Origin: JAUSIF01 sp036556265
GTDB taxonomy: Bacteria; Pseudomonadota; Alphaproteobacteria; Rhizobiales; Xanthobacteraceae
Direction: 5' to 3'
DNA: 62,247 nt
NCBI GenBank assembly: GCA_036556265.1
Contig: DATBJU010000178.1
Span: 1 to 62,247, forward strand
Of the stretch, positions 8,391 to 17,360 are shown piece after piece. The position numbers were made by a program, and so were the translations under genes. Position 1 is the stretch's first letter. The number at the start of each line of letters is the position of its first letter. The notes beneath the pieces were generated by a model, which ran no database searches, was not told where the DNA came from, and worked only from the letters and a program-made list of their open reading frames with translations.

Positions 8391-9599
8391 CTAGGCCTTC
8401 AACAAATCTCCAAGCGTTGCGGCGACGATCTGAATAGCCGCCTCGAGGTCCTTGATCCGCACGTGCTCGTCGGCGCGATGCGCATTCGCTTCCAGGATGG
8501 ACTGCGGACCGGCGCCGTACAGCACGGTCGGGATTTTCCGCGCCGCATAGTGACGCGCGTCGGTATAGAGCGGCACCCCGACCGGCTTGATCCTTCGCTT
8601 GAGGATTTCACGTGCGTGCCGTTGCAGCGGCTCTACCAGCCTGCCGATGCCCTTGACCGGCTTTAGCGGCTCGGCGAGCAGAATCCGCTTCACCTCGACC
8701 TTGATGCCCTTGCGGCCACCCGCCCGCTTGATCAACGCAATCAGCTCACGCTCGACCTTGCGGGTGTTCTCCTCCGGGATGACGCGCCGGTCGATCCGAA
8801 GTGTCACAACGTCGGGCACCACGTTCGTGTTGATGCCACCGGAAATCAGCCCGACGTTCAGCTTGGGTGAGCCGATACCGGGCACCGCGCTCTTCTTCGT
8901 ACGGAGTCGCTTCCGCTCGCGGTAGAGCGATGTGAGCACCGCGTTTGCGGCTTCGAGCGCGTCCGCGCCCGTCTCGGGCATGGCGGCATGCGCCTGCTTG
9001 CCGCGCACGTCGACCTCCAGGTGGAGGCACCCATCATGGGCGGTCACGACCGAATAGGAGAAGCCGGCACAGATCGCGAGATCGGGTCGCGTAATGTTTT
9101 GATCGAGCAACCACTTGGGACCGACGTCGCCGCCCGCCTCCTCATCGTAGGTGAAATGCAACTCGACCGTGCCGTCGAGGCCCTGCGGCCTTTCCTTGAG
9201 CAAACGCAGGGCGAACGCGTAGGTCGCAAAATCCGACTTCGAGACTGCCGCCCCGCGGCCGTAGATCGCTCCGTCGCGCTCCGTGGCGGCGTAAGGATCG
9301 ACGCTCCAGCCCTGTCCGGGCGGCACCACATCGCCGTGCGCGTTCAGCGCGATCACGGGTCCTCTCCCCGAGCCGAAACGTTCGCGAATGACGAGATTGG
9401 TCACCGACCTCATTCCGTGCTTGCGCACGAGCGGTGCCGGCACGCGATGACGCTCCACCTTGAAGTCCAGCGCTTCGAGCAGTCTTGCAGCTTCCTCGGC
9501 ATGGTGTGCGCAGTCGCCCGGCGGATTGTCCGAAGGCACGCGCACGAGCGCCTTCAGGAACGCCACAGCGCGGGCAAAGTCATAGTACCTGTCGGCCAC
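8391..9599 (-). CDS. M20 family metallopeptidase (ArgE/DapE-like)
   Basis: The 402-residue product has M20 motifs: 'NAHGDVVPPG' (metal His and catalytic Asp), 'YGRGAAVSKSD' (metal Asp replaced or shifted at this site) and 'TYDEEAGGD' (general-base Glu and metal Glu). The dimerisation domain lies between 'DVRGKQAHAAMPETG' and 'RIDRRV'. Family members hydrolyse N-acyl amino acids, dipeptides or succinyl-diaminopimelate. It is last in the purine operon, 18 bases after allC. A role on a ureido or carbamoyl intermediate is an inference from context only. The start is GTG, with only a weak ribosome-binding site. Confidence 0.82.
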   Translation of the reverse strand: MADRYYDFARAVAFLKALVRVPSDNPPGDCAHHAEEAARLLEALDFKVERHRVPAPLVRKHGMRSVTNLVIRERFGSGRGPVIALNAHGDVVPPGQGWSVDPYAATERDGAIYGRGAAVSKSDFATYAFALRLLKERPQGLDGTVELHFTYDEEAGGDVGPKWLLDQNITRPDLAICAGFSYSVVTAHDGCLHLEVDVRGKQAHAAMPETGADALEAANAVLTSLYRERKRLRTKKSAVPGIGSPKLNVGLISGGINTNVVPDVVTLRIDRRVIPEENTRKVERELIALIKRAGGRKGIKVEVKRILLAEPLKPVKGIGRLVEPLQRHAREILKRRIKPVGVPLYTDARHYAARKIPTVLYGAGPQSILEANAHRADEHVRIKDLEAAIQIVAATLGDLLKA

Positions 9600-9617
9600 G
9601 GCGAGTTCGCCTTCGGT

Positions 9618-10856
9618 TCAGGAGCGCACGGGTTGGAAATGTTCGATGAAGTGAGCGAGCGCGGCGATTGCGAGCCCAATATCCTGCGGGCTGGCATACT
9701 CAGCGGGATTGTGGCTGACGCCGTTCTTGCATCGCACGAAAAGCATCCCGAACGGACAAAGCTTCGACATCATCAGACCGTCATGCCCGGCACCCGAAGG
9801 CAAGGGGACCGGCTTCGCCCCGATTGCTGATACGGCGGCTGCGAGTTGATCCTGCATGTGCCGATCGCACGGAGTTGTGGCGATGCGGTGGATCGGATCA
9901 ATGGCGAGGGCGAGCTTGCGCCGATCGGCGATCGATCGGGCCTCGTGCTCGAAGCGCTCGATCGCGGTCTCGCGTGCGGCGTCCGAGGCCGTGCGCAGAT
10001 CGAGCGTGAAACGCGCCACCCCGGCAATGATGTTTGCTGCGCCGGGCCGTGCTTCGATTCGTCCAACGGTCGCAACCATCGCCTCGCCCGCGAAGTCGCG
10101 CGCGATCCTCTCGGCCGCGAGAGTCATCTCCGCGGCGCCGGCAAACGCGTCGCGCCGAAGGTTCATCGGGACCGTGCCGGCGTGGCCGGATTCGCCCGTG
10201 ACGGTCGCCTGCAGGCGCGTCTGGCCGACGATCGCGGTAACGACGCCCAACGGCTGACCCTCTGCCTCGAGGACCGGTCCCTGCTCGATGTGCACCTCGA
10301 CGAAAGCGGCAGCTTCCCCGCGAGGAACTGCTGCCTCGTGAACCTTGTGCGGATCCTTGCCATACGCACGCATCGCTTCGGCGCAGGTCGTTCCCGATAA
10401 ATCCTTGAGATCCCAGTGTTTTGGATCGAAATGGCCGGCCATGGCCGCGGAACTCGGCAGCGTCGAGGGAAAGCGGGAGCCCTCCTCGTCTCCGAACGCA
10501 ACAAACTCGACGCCAACTGTGAACGCGGACTTCTTCCGCTGCAACGCGTCGATCGCCAGGATCGGAGCCACCACGCCAAGCGGACCGTCGTAGCGGCCGG
10601 CATCGATGACCGTGTCGATGTGTGAGCCAAGAATGAGATACGGCGGCTTGCCCATGCGACCGCGTACATTGCCGATTGCGTCCTCGAACACGTCGAGACC
10701 GACTTCGCGCATCCATTGCGCGACGAGGTCGGCGGCGCGACGGTGCTCAGGCGTGAGGAACAGGCGGACGAGCCGGTCCGGCTCCGCGGAAATCACTGCG
10801 AGCTCGTCCAACATGGCCTCGGCCCGGCGGCCGAGCTCTGCCGTGTCGAGGCTCAC
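9618..10856 (-). CDS. allC: Allantoate amidohydrolase / M20 N-carbamoyl-amino-acid hydrolase
   Basis: This 412-residue M20-family enzyme shows the metal-binding motifs of the allantoate amidohydrolase/L-carbamoylase group: 'GSHIDTVIDAGRYDGPLGV', 'FGDEEGSRFPST', 'VEVHIEQGPVLE' and 'MNLRRDAFAGAAEM'. Allantoate amidohydrolase converts allantoate to ureidoglycine, CO2 and ammonia. Family members alone could instead be hydantoinase-linked carbamoylases, but its place behind puuD and the xanthine dehydrogenase genes supports allantoate. It starts with GTG, overlapping the puuD stop by four bases (GTGA), a sign of translational coupling. The product is cytoplasmic. Confidence 0.85.
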   Translation of the reverse strand: MSLDTAELGRRAEAMLDELAVISAEPDRLVRLFLTPEHRRAADLVAQWMREVGLDVFEDAIGNVRGRMGKPPYLILGSHIDTVIDAGRYDGPLGVVAPILAIDALQRKKSAFTVGVEFVAFGDEEGSRFPSTLPSSAAMAGHFDPKHWDLKDLSGTTCAEAMRAYGKDPHKVHEAAVPRGEAAAFVEVHIEQGPVLEAEGQPLGVVTAIVGQTRLQATVTGESGHAGTVPMNLRRDAFAGAAEMTLAAERIARDFAGEAMVATVGRIEARPGAANIIAGVARFTLDLRTASDAARETAIERFEHEARSIADRRKLALAIDPIHRIATTPCDRHMQDQLAAAVSAIGAKPVPLPSGAGHDGLMMSKLCPFGMLFVRCKNGVSHNPAEYASPQDIGLAIAALAHFIEHFQPVRS

Positions 10857-12031
10857 CGCTGCGCTCCAAGCCAGGCGCCAAGCTTCCCACGTTCCTCAGC
10901 GGTCATACGCGTCTCATTGCCGAGCGGCATCGCGTTCGATTGTACGGCCTGCACGCGGATCAGGCGCGCATACTGCCGAATGTCTCTGAGCGTCTCCAGC
11001 CGAATGTCGTTCGGTGCTTCGGCAAAGCCCGGGTGTTTCGGCTGGCGCGCGTGGCAGACCGTGCAGTGGTGATGGACGATATCCAGCACCTCGGCGTCCG
11101 CGACTTGAATCGAGCTTGTGGCCGAGGGCGGCGCGGTCACGGTGATGGCGGAGGCGAGCGCGATCGCCGCGACGGGCGCGGCCCAGCTATATGCGTTGAA
11201 GTCGTCGCCGGCGTCGTAGCGATTGATGAGGTGCCGCACGAGGCCGCCGACAATGATGATCAGCGCCACTACCAGCCACGAGTAAGGATGGCTGTAGAGC
11301 ATCGGGTAGTGGTTCGAAACCATAATTAGGAGCACAGGAAGCGTTAGATAGTTGTTGTGCACGGAGCGCTGCTTGCCGATCGCTCCATATTTCGGATCCG
11401 GCTCCTGCCCCGCGATCAGCTGCGCGACCATCTTCTTCTGGTTCGGGATGATCACGAGAAACACGTTCGCCGCCATGATGGTGCCGATGAGCGACCCGAC
11501 GTGAATGAACGCGCCGCGTCCGGAGAACACCTGGCTGAGACCCCAGCTCGCCGCGACGATCAGGGCAAACACGATTACCGAAAGCGGCACCGGCCGGTCA
11601 CCGATCGGTGAGCGGCAGACCAGATCGTAGATCAGCCAACCCACGACAAGCGTCGCAACCGAAATCGCGATCGCGACGGACGGCGTGACATCGATCACGG
11701 TCGGGTCGATGAGATAGGCGCGCGCATTCCAGTAGTACTGGACGATGAGCAGACCGAAGCCCGTGACCCACGTGAGGTACGCTTCCCAGCGGAACCAGAC
11801 GAGATGCTCCGGCAATTGCGGCGGCGCGACGGTGAATTTCCGAACGTGATAGAAGCCGCCGCCATGTACCTGCCATTGGTCGCCGTGAACGCCGGCAGGC
11901 GTGCCCTTCTCCCTGCGCAGGCCGAGATCGAGCGCGATGAAGTAAAACGAGGTGCCGATCCAGCCGATCCCAACGACCATGTGCGCCCAGCGCAGGATCA
12001 GGTTCAGCCAGTCGGCGACGAAGACGTCCAT
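10853..12031 (-). CDS. puuD: Membrane-bound urate oxidase PuuD with C-terminal cytochrome c domain
   Basis: The 392-residue protein begins with a run of about eight membrane helices ('WLNLILRWAHMVVGIGWIGTSFYFIALD' onward) and ends in a c-type cytochrome domain with the haem motif CTVCH (residues 323-327) and a likely axial Met368 in 'SNAMPLG'. This is the PuuD architecture, in which urate oxidation is tied to the respiratory chain instead of the peroxide-producing soluble uricase. The cytochrome domain should face the periplasm. It lies between guaD (six-base gap) and allC (four-base overlap) in the purine operon, as expected for urate made by xanthine dehydrogenase. Confidence 0.93.
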   Translation of the reverse strand: MDVFVADWLNLILRWAHMVVGIGWIGTSFYFIALDLGLRREKGTPAGVHGDQWQVHGGGFYHVRKFTVAPPQLPEHLVWFRWEAYLTWVTGFGLLIVQYYWNARAYLIDPTVIDVTPSVAIAISVATLVVGWLIYDLVCRSPIGDRPVPLSVIVFALIVAASWGLSQVFSGRGAFIHVGSLIGTIMAANVFLVIIPNQKKMVAQLIAGQEPDPKYGAIGKQRSVHNNYLTLPVLLIMVSNHYPMLYSHPYSWLVVALIIIVGGLVRHLINRYDAGDDFNAYSWAAPVAAIALASAITVTAPPSATSSIQVADAEVLDIVHHHCTVCHARQPKHPGFAEAPNDIRLETLRDIRQYARLIRVQAVQSNAMPLGNETRMTAEERGKLGAWLGAQR

Positions 12032-12037
12032 CGGCGG

Positions 12038-12520
12038 CTAGTAGGGTATTCGGTTCGGGTTGGCGAGCCAGACCGCGAACGGATCCTCGTCGTCGGTCTT
12101 CAATTGAACGGTCTTGAGCTGGCGCTCGGACTGGTGCTTGGCGAGTTCTTCATACAGGAACGCGTCATCGAAGCCGGCCGCGGCTGCTTCGTTCTGAGTC
12201 GCCGAGTAGACGACCTTGTCGACCCGGGCCCAATAGGCGGCGGCAAGGCACATCGGACACGGCTCACAACTCGTATAGATCACGCAGCCTTTGAGATCGA
12301 AGCGCCGGAGTGCTCTTCCCGCCTCGCGGATGGCAACGATTTCCGCGTGGGCGCTCGGATCGTTGGTTGTGGTCACCTGGTTGCGGCCCTCGCCGACAAC
12401 CTTGCCGTCGAAGACCACAACGGCGCCGAAAGGTCCGCCCTCGGCGCTTTTTGCGTTCCTTCGCGCGAGCCGCAGCGCAACGCCCATGAACTCGCGATCC
12501 TTTGCGCTCAGATCAGCCAA
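12038..12520 (-). CDS. guaD: Guanine deaminase, cytidine/deoxycytidylate deaminase fold
   Basis: The 160-residue product has the zinc-binding deaminase motifs HAE (residues 58-60) and PCPMC (87-91), the length of Bacillus-type guanine deaminases, and a typical C-terminal 'EDPFAVWL...NRIPY' tail. It would convert guanine to xanthine, feeding xanthine dehydrogenase encoded upstream in the operon. The start is TTG, preferred because GGAG lies seven bases upstream; an ATG at 12487 would remove 11 residues. It overlaps xdhC by eight bases. tRNA or cytosine deaminases share the motifs, but genomic context favours guanine. Confidence 0.88.
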   Translation of the reverse strand: MADLSAKDREFMGVALRLARRNAKSAEGGPFGAVVVFDGKVVGEGRNQVTTTNDPSAHAEIVAIREAGRALRRFDLKGCVIYTSCEPCPMCLAAAYWARVDKVVYSATQNEAAAAGFDDAFLYEELAKHQSERQLKTVQLKTDDEDPFAVWLANPNRIPY

Positions 12521-13487
12521 CGACCAGCTCCGTCTTCAGGGGACGCGATGCGTTAGCGCGTTCGCGATGGATCAGCAATTCGGCAACGACGGCCGCGGCG
12601 ATCACGGGTGGCGACTTGCCGGAGACGCCGGGTACTCCGATCGGGCACGCCAGGCGGGCGATCGCGTCGGCGGGCGTACTGAACTCGGCTAGCCGCCGCT
12701 CGAATAGCGCGCGCTTCGTGGCGCTGCCGATCAGGCCGACGTACGGAAAGCGCGGATCGGGCAATGCCGCGGTCACGATCGCAAGATCGAGCGCATGGCT
12801 GTGCGTCATGACGATCACGAACGTTCCCGCTTCGGCGTCGCGAAGTTCGGATTCCGGCAGCGCTGATATCACGGTCCGCGCACCGAGAGTGCGGGCTCCG
12901 TCGAATGCATCGGGTCGGTCATCGACCCAACGCACGGTGAACGATAGTGGCGCCAGGGCGGCAACGAGGGCGCGCCCCACGTGCCCCGCGCCGAAGAGGA
13001 GCACGGGTGTCCTCTTCTCGCCGAACCGCTCGAGGAGAGCCCCTGAGGCTTCGCGTGCGATCACTTCGCGTGTTTCGCCCGCCGGAATGATGCGGCGACG
13101 ATAGGCGCCCATGCCCGCTTGCTCCGCGCGAACGAAAATTTCCGTGCCTTCGTGGCTTGCGAGCGGCGCGATCCATTCGCGGTCGTCAACGGCGAACGAT
13201 TCGTGCAGGATCTCCGCGCGTCCGCCGCAGCATTGATCGAGCGCGGGACCGAGCGAGACGGTTTTCCATTCGGCACCGGGGCCGGCCGCGATCAGCTGTT
13301 TTGCGACGTCAATTGCAGCCCACTCGAGCGGCCCGCCGCCGATCGAACCGGATATCGTGCCATTGCGCGCGACGACCATGCGGGCGCCCGCCTCGCGTGG
13401 CGTTGAGCCATCGACCTTGACGACCGTGACGAGACCCACGGTGCCATCGCGTTCAATCAGCCTCAAGATAGTGCGCCAAGGTTCCAT
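12513..13487 (-). CDS. xdhC: Xanthine dehydrogenase accessory protein XdhC
   Basis: XdhC binds molybdenum cofactor and passes its sulfurated form to the XdhB subunit. The 324-residue product has the family N-terminal region 'LVTVVKVDGSTPREAGARMVV' with 'GSIGGGPLEW', and a C-terminal Rossmann motif 'LLFGAGHVGRALVAALAPL'. 'CPIGVPGVSGKSPPVIAAAVVAELL' is the standard XdhC ending. Its ATG shares a base with the xdhB stop (TGATG), so translation is coupled. Order xdhA-xdhB-xdhC is the usual bacterial arrangement. Confidence 0.94.
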   Translation of the reverse strand: MEPWRTILRLIERDGTVGLVTVVKVDGSTPREAGARMVVARNGTISGSIGGGPLEWAAIDVAKQLIAAGPGAEWKTVSLGPALDQCCGGRAEILHESFAVDDREWIAPLASHEGTEIFVRAEQAGMGAYRRRIIPAGETREVIAREASGALLERFGEKRTPVLLFGAGHVGRALVAALAPLSFTVRWVDDRPDAFDGARTLGARTVISALPESELRDAEAGTFVIVMTHSHALDLAIVTAALPDPRFPYVGLIGSATKRALFERRLAEFSTPADAIARLACPIGVPGVSGKSPPVIAAAVVAELLIHRERANASRPLKTELVVG

Positions 13488-15814
13488 CAGCTGCCTTCCC
13501 GTACAGCTTGCACCGCCCGAAGGATTGCCTCGGGCGTCGCGGGCGCATCGAGCGGCACGGGCTTGGCCTGCGCCAGTGAATGGATCGCATCGGCGATCGC
13601 TGCGAAGACGGAAATCGCGAGCATCAGTGGCGGCTCGCCGACGGCCTTCGAGCGCCAGATCGTCTCCTCGCGGTTGCTGTTTTCGAAGAAGGCGACACGG
13701 AAGTCTTCCGGTAAATCGAAAGTGGTTGGGATCTTGTAGGTGGAGGGTGCACGCGTCGTCAGGCGGCCCTCGGCGTCGAAGACGAGCTCCTCGCTTGTCA
13801 GCCAGCCCGCGCCCTGAATAAAGCCGCCCTCGATCTGGCCGAGGTCGATCGCGGGATTGAGCGAATGGCCGACGTCATGCAGCAGATCGGCGCGGAGTAT
13901 CCGCATTTCGCCCGTTGTCGTGTCGATCATCACTTCGGAACAGGCGGCGCCATAGGCGAAATAAAAGAACGGCCTGCCCTTGCCTGCGGCGCGGTCGAAT
14001 TCGATTTTTGGCGTTGCGTAGAAGCCGGTCGCGGAGAGCTGCACGCGTGCGCGGTAGGCGGCCTCGACCAACTCCTCGAACGGCATTGTGCGATTCCCGA
14101 CGACGACTTGATCGTCGCGGAAATCGATCTGCTCCTTCGGCACTTTGTGTTGCTCGGCGGCGATGTCGACCAGCCGGCCGCGGATCGTGCGCGCGGCGGC
14201 AAGGGCCGCCATACCGTTGATGTCGGAGCCGGATGAAGCGGCGGTCGGCGAGGTGTTTGGCACCTTTCCCGTCGTCGTTGCCGTGATCTTCACCCGCTCA
14301 AGCGACAAGCCGAATTCCTCGGCCACCACCTGCTGGATCTTCACGAACAGCCCCTGCCCCATCTCGGTGCCGCCGTGGTTGAGATGCACGGAACCATCCC
14401 GGTACACGTGAACGAGCGCGCCGCCCTGGTTCATCAGCGTGTTGGTGAAGGAAATGCCGAACTTCACCGGCGTCAGCGCGATGCCGCGTTTGAGGAAGCG
14501 GTTCGCCGAGTTGAACTCGGCAATCGATTTGCGGCGGGTGCGGTACTCCGAGCTCTGTTCGAGTTGATCGATCAGTTCCAGCGCCACGTTGTCTTCGACC
14601 TTCATGCCGTACGGCGTCTGGTCGCGCCCGGGCCCATAGAGATTGCGCTTGCGCACGTCGAGCGGATCGACGTTGAGCTTCCAGGCGATCGCGTCGATCG
14701 CGCGCTCGATCGCCATCATGCCCTGCGGGCCACCGAAGCCGCGAAATGCTGTTGCCGAAACCGTGTTTGTTTTCAATCGTTTGGAGCGGATCGCGGCGGC
14801 CGGTAGAAAGTAGGCGTTATCGGCATGAAACATGGCCCGGTCGACGACGCCGGGGGAAAGGTCGACCGAGTGGCCGCAGCGCGCGTTCAGCTGCACATCG
14901 TAGGCGAGGATGCGTCCGCTCTCGTCGAAGCCGACCTGGTAGTCCGCGCGGAAGTCGTGGCGCTTGCCGGTCATGACCATGTCGTCTTCCCGGTCGAGGC
15001 GCAGCTTGCACGGGCGCTTCGTGACTTGCGCCGCAAGTGCAGCGAGTGCGGCCCACTGCGATGCCTGACTTTCTTTTCCGCCGAATGCACCGCCCATGCG
15101 ACGTACCTCGACGGTCACGGCCGCTTGTTTGATGCGCAGCATGTGAGCGACAATGTGCTGCACTTCGGTCGGGTGCTGGGTCGAGGAATGCACGAGCAGC
15201 TCACCGCCTTCGAGGGGGATCGCGAGCGCCGCCTGACCCTCGAGGTAGAAATGCTCCTGCCCGCCGATCCGGAGCGTGCCATCGAGCCGATGCGGGCTGT
15301 TTGCGAGCGCCGCCCGCGTGTCGCCGACAACGAAATCATAGTCGTCGAGCACGCGGGAGCCGGCCGCGAGTGCGTCGTCGACGCTGACCACCGGCTTCTC
15401 GGTCTTGATCTCGATCCGGGCGAGTTTGACGGCACGGCGCGCGGCGACGAATGAACTGGCGACAACCGCAAAAACGGGCTGGCCGTGAAACGCCACTTCC
15501 TTGTCGGCAAGCACGGGCTCGTCCGGCACGATGGCCCCGACGTTATTCCGGCCGGGAATGTCCGCCGCCGTGAGCACGGCAACGACGCCGGGCGCCCGGC
15601 GCACCGCCTTGAGATCAAGCTTCTCGATGCGGCCGCGCGCGGCCGGCGCGCCGCCGGGCGCTACGTACAACGTTCCCTCCGGCTCGCGGATGTCGTCCAC
15701 GTAAATCGCGGCCCCGGTGACGTGGCGCTGGGCGCTGTCGTGAGCAATTGGGTGCCGCACGATTCCGGATACTGCGGCATTGCCGGCTGGGCGCTCGTCA
15801 GGCAGCGTGTGCAT
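13487..15814 (-). CDS. xdhB: Xanthine dehydrogenase molybdopterin-binding subunit XdhB
   Basis: The large Moco subunit oxidises hypoxanthine and xanthine to urate. The 775-residue product shows 'RRMGGAFGGKESQ' and 'ATAFRGFGGPQGM' (Moco and substrate contacts, including the conserved Arg), and 'SKAVGEPPLMLAISV' with the catalytic Glu. I start it at the ATG before HTLPDER, which has GGAGGG four bases upstream and overlaps xdhA by 17 bases; an upstream in-frame ATG at 15871 would add 19 basic residues inside xdhA. Length agrees with the Rhodobacter-type B subunit (about 777). Confidence 0.95.
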   Translation of the reverse strand: MHTLPDERPAGNAAVSGIVRHPIAHDSAQRHVTGAAIYVDDIREPEGTLYVAPGGAPAARGRIEKLDLKAVRRAPGVVAVLTAADIPGRNNVGAIVPDEPVLADKEVAFHGQPVFAVVASSFVAARRAVKLARIEIKTEKPVVSVDDALAAGSRVLDDYDFVVGDTRAALANSPHRLDGTLRIGGQEHFYLEGQAALAIPLEGGELLVHSSTQHPTEVQHIVAHMLRIKQAAVTVEVRRMGGAFGGKESQASQWAALAALAAQVTKRPCKLRLDREDDMVMTGKRHDFRADYQVGFDESGRILAYDVQLNARCGHSVDLSPGVVDRAMFHADNAYFLPAAAIRSKRLKTNTVSATAFRGFGGPQGMMAIERAIDAIAWKLNVDPLDVRKRNLYGPGRDQTPYGMKVEDNVALELIDQLEQSSEYRTRRKSIAEFNSANRFLKRGIALTPVKFGISFTNTLMNQGGALVHVYRDGSVHLNHGGTEMGQGLFVKIQQVVAEEFGLSLERVKITATTTGKVPNTSPTAASSGSDINGMAALAAARTIRGRLVDIAAEQHKVPKEQIDFRDDQVVVGNRTMPFEELVEAAYRARVQLSATGFYATPKIEFDRAAGKGRPFFYFAYGAACSEVMIDTTTGEMRILRADLLHDVGHSLNPAIDLGQIEGGFIQGAGWLTSEELVFDAEGRLTTRAPSTYKIPTTFDLPEDFRVAFFENSNREETIWRSKAVGEPPLMLAISVFAAIADAIHSLAQAKPVPLDAPATPEAILRAVQAVREGS

Positions 15815-17273
15815 CAGCCCTCCGGCCGAATACGCGTGTTGCCGCCGTCGCGGTGCCGGCAATTTCCGCAATGGCCTTGCCGATCAGCGCGCGAGCGGCG
15901 GAGAGCCGATAGCTCTTGCTCGCGCGCATGTCGTCGAGCGGCGTGAAATCCTCATGGATCGCGCGGAGCGCAGCGTCGATCGCGGTGGCGTCGTCGATCG
16001 ACGCACCCGCGAGCCCTGCTTCGACAGCTTTCGCGCGCTTTGGCGTGCCGGCCATGCCACCGAAAGCGATGCGGGCATCGGCAATCTTCCTGCCGTCGAG
16101 ACGCACCTTGATCGCGCCCATCACGCCGGAAATGTCCTGGTCGTAGCGCTTGGAAAGCTTGAAGCAGCGGAAGCGCTCGTTGTTTGCGAGCTTTGGCACC
16201 ATGACGGCTCTGACAAATTCTCCGGGCGCGCGATCCTGCTTCTTGTAGTCGAGGAAGAACGCCTCCAGCGGAAGGACGCGGGTCTTGCCGCCGCGCTGAA
16301 GCTGGAGGGTCGTGCCGAGCGCGATCAGGGCCGGCGGGCTGTCGCCGACCGGCGAGCCGTTCGCGATGTTGCCGCCGATCGTCGCGGCATTCCGCACCTG
16401 CCAGCCGCCGAAGCGGCGGATCAACTCGCCAAAATCCGGATCGATCGCGGTGAATGCATGCCTGACCTGCTCCAGCGTTGCGGTCGCTCCGATACGGAGT
16501 TCATCCGCTTCCGTCTCGATCTTGCTCAGTCCAATTACTCGGCCAAGCCAGATGATCTTGGGCAACTCGCGCAGCTCCTTGGTGATCCAGAGGCCTACGT
16601 CGGTTGCGCCGGAGACAAGCGTTGCGTCGGGGTGCTGCTCGTAGAGGGATGCGAGCGTTGCAATTGATGCCGGGGCCGCGAAGAAATGCCGCGCACTGCC
16701 GACAAACAGATCGGCGTCATCGGCAATGGATTGCAGCCGCTGCTCCGCTTCTTTCTCGTCGCGCGTGAAGCGGTCTTCGCGCCTGTCGCCACACGCGTCG
16801 AGTGCCGCGTCGAGGATCGGCCGATAGCCCGTGCAGCGACAGAGATTGCCTGCGATCGCTTCCACTACGCGCGTCCGGTCGGGCGCAGGCTTGTCTGGCG
16901 CGTGGTACAGCGCGAACAACGCCATCGCGAAGCCGGGCGTGCAGAATCCGCATTGTGAGCCGTGATGCTCGACAAGTGCGCGCTGGACAGGGTGGAGTTC
17001 GCCGTCGGCGAGGTCTTCGACGGTGATGACCTCGCTTCCGTCTGCTTGGCCGGCGAGCAGAATGCAGGAATTCACCGGCTCGTAGACGACGCGCCCTTCC
17101 CGCAGGCGGCGCAGCACAACGGTGCAGGCGCCGCAATCCCCTTCGGCACAGCCTTCCTTGGTTCCTGCCGCGCGTTCCTTGAGACGCAGGTAGTCGAGAA
17201 GCGTCGTATCCGGTGTCAGATCGGCGTGCTCGACCAGTCGGCCGCGGCGGTAGAACCGGATTTGCTCACGCAT
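15798..17273 (-). CDS. xdhA: Xanthine dehydrogenase small subunit XdhA (2Fe-2S and FAD)
   Basis: The 491-residue subunit carries both iron-sulfur clusters: a plant-type ferredoxin site with C42, C47, C50 and C70, and the alpha-helical site with C108, C111, C145 and C147 in 'GNLCRCTGY'. The FAD-binding half follows ('LVSGATDVGLWITKEL', 'TIGGNIANGSPVGDSPPALIALG'). It transfers electrons from the Moco in XdhB to NAD. As first gene of the purine operon, its promoter should lie in the 87-base gap to the ArsR-rhodanese gene, which is on the same strand; I see no obvious operator there. Confidence 0.95.
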   Translation of the reverse strand: MREQIRFYRRGRLVEHADLTPDTTLLDYLRLKERAAGTKEGCAEGDCGACTVVLRRLREGRVVYEPVNSCILLAGQADGSEVITVEDLADGELHPVQRALVEHHGSQCGFCTPGFAMALFALYHAPDKPAPDRTRVVEAIAGNLCRCTGYRPILDAALDACGDRREDRFTRDEKEAEQRLQSIADDADLFVGSARHFFAAPASIATLASLYEQHPDATLVSGATDVGLWITKELRELPKIIWLGRVIGLSKIETEADELRIGATATLEQVRHAFTAIDPDFGELIRRFGGWQVRNAATIGGNIANGSPVGDSPPALIALGTTLQLQRGGKTRVLPLEAFFLDYKKQDRAPGEFVRAVMVPKLANNERFRCFKLSKRYDQDISGVMGAIKVRLDGRKIADARIAFGGMAGTPKRAKAVEAGLAGASIDDATAIDAALRAIHEDFTPLDDMRASKSYRLSAARALIGKAIAEIAGTATAATRVFGRRADAHAA

Positions 17274-17360
17274 GTCGGACCTCGCGAGCGCCGCGCAAGC
17301 GGCGTCGCAGGCCGATTTTCAGTCAGAATCAAGTGCTTGGCAATTGGCGGGGGGCCACGC

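Noticed and set aside
17274..17360. A riboswitch or operator upstream of xdhA
   Set aside because: The 87-base gap shows no conserved aptamer-like structure or clear dyad to me.
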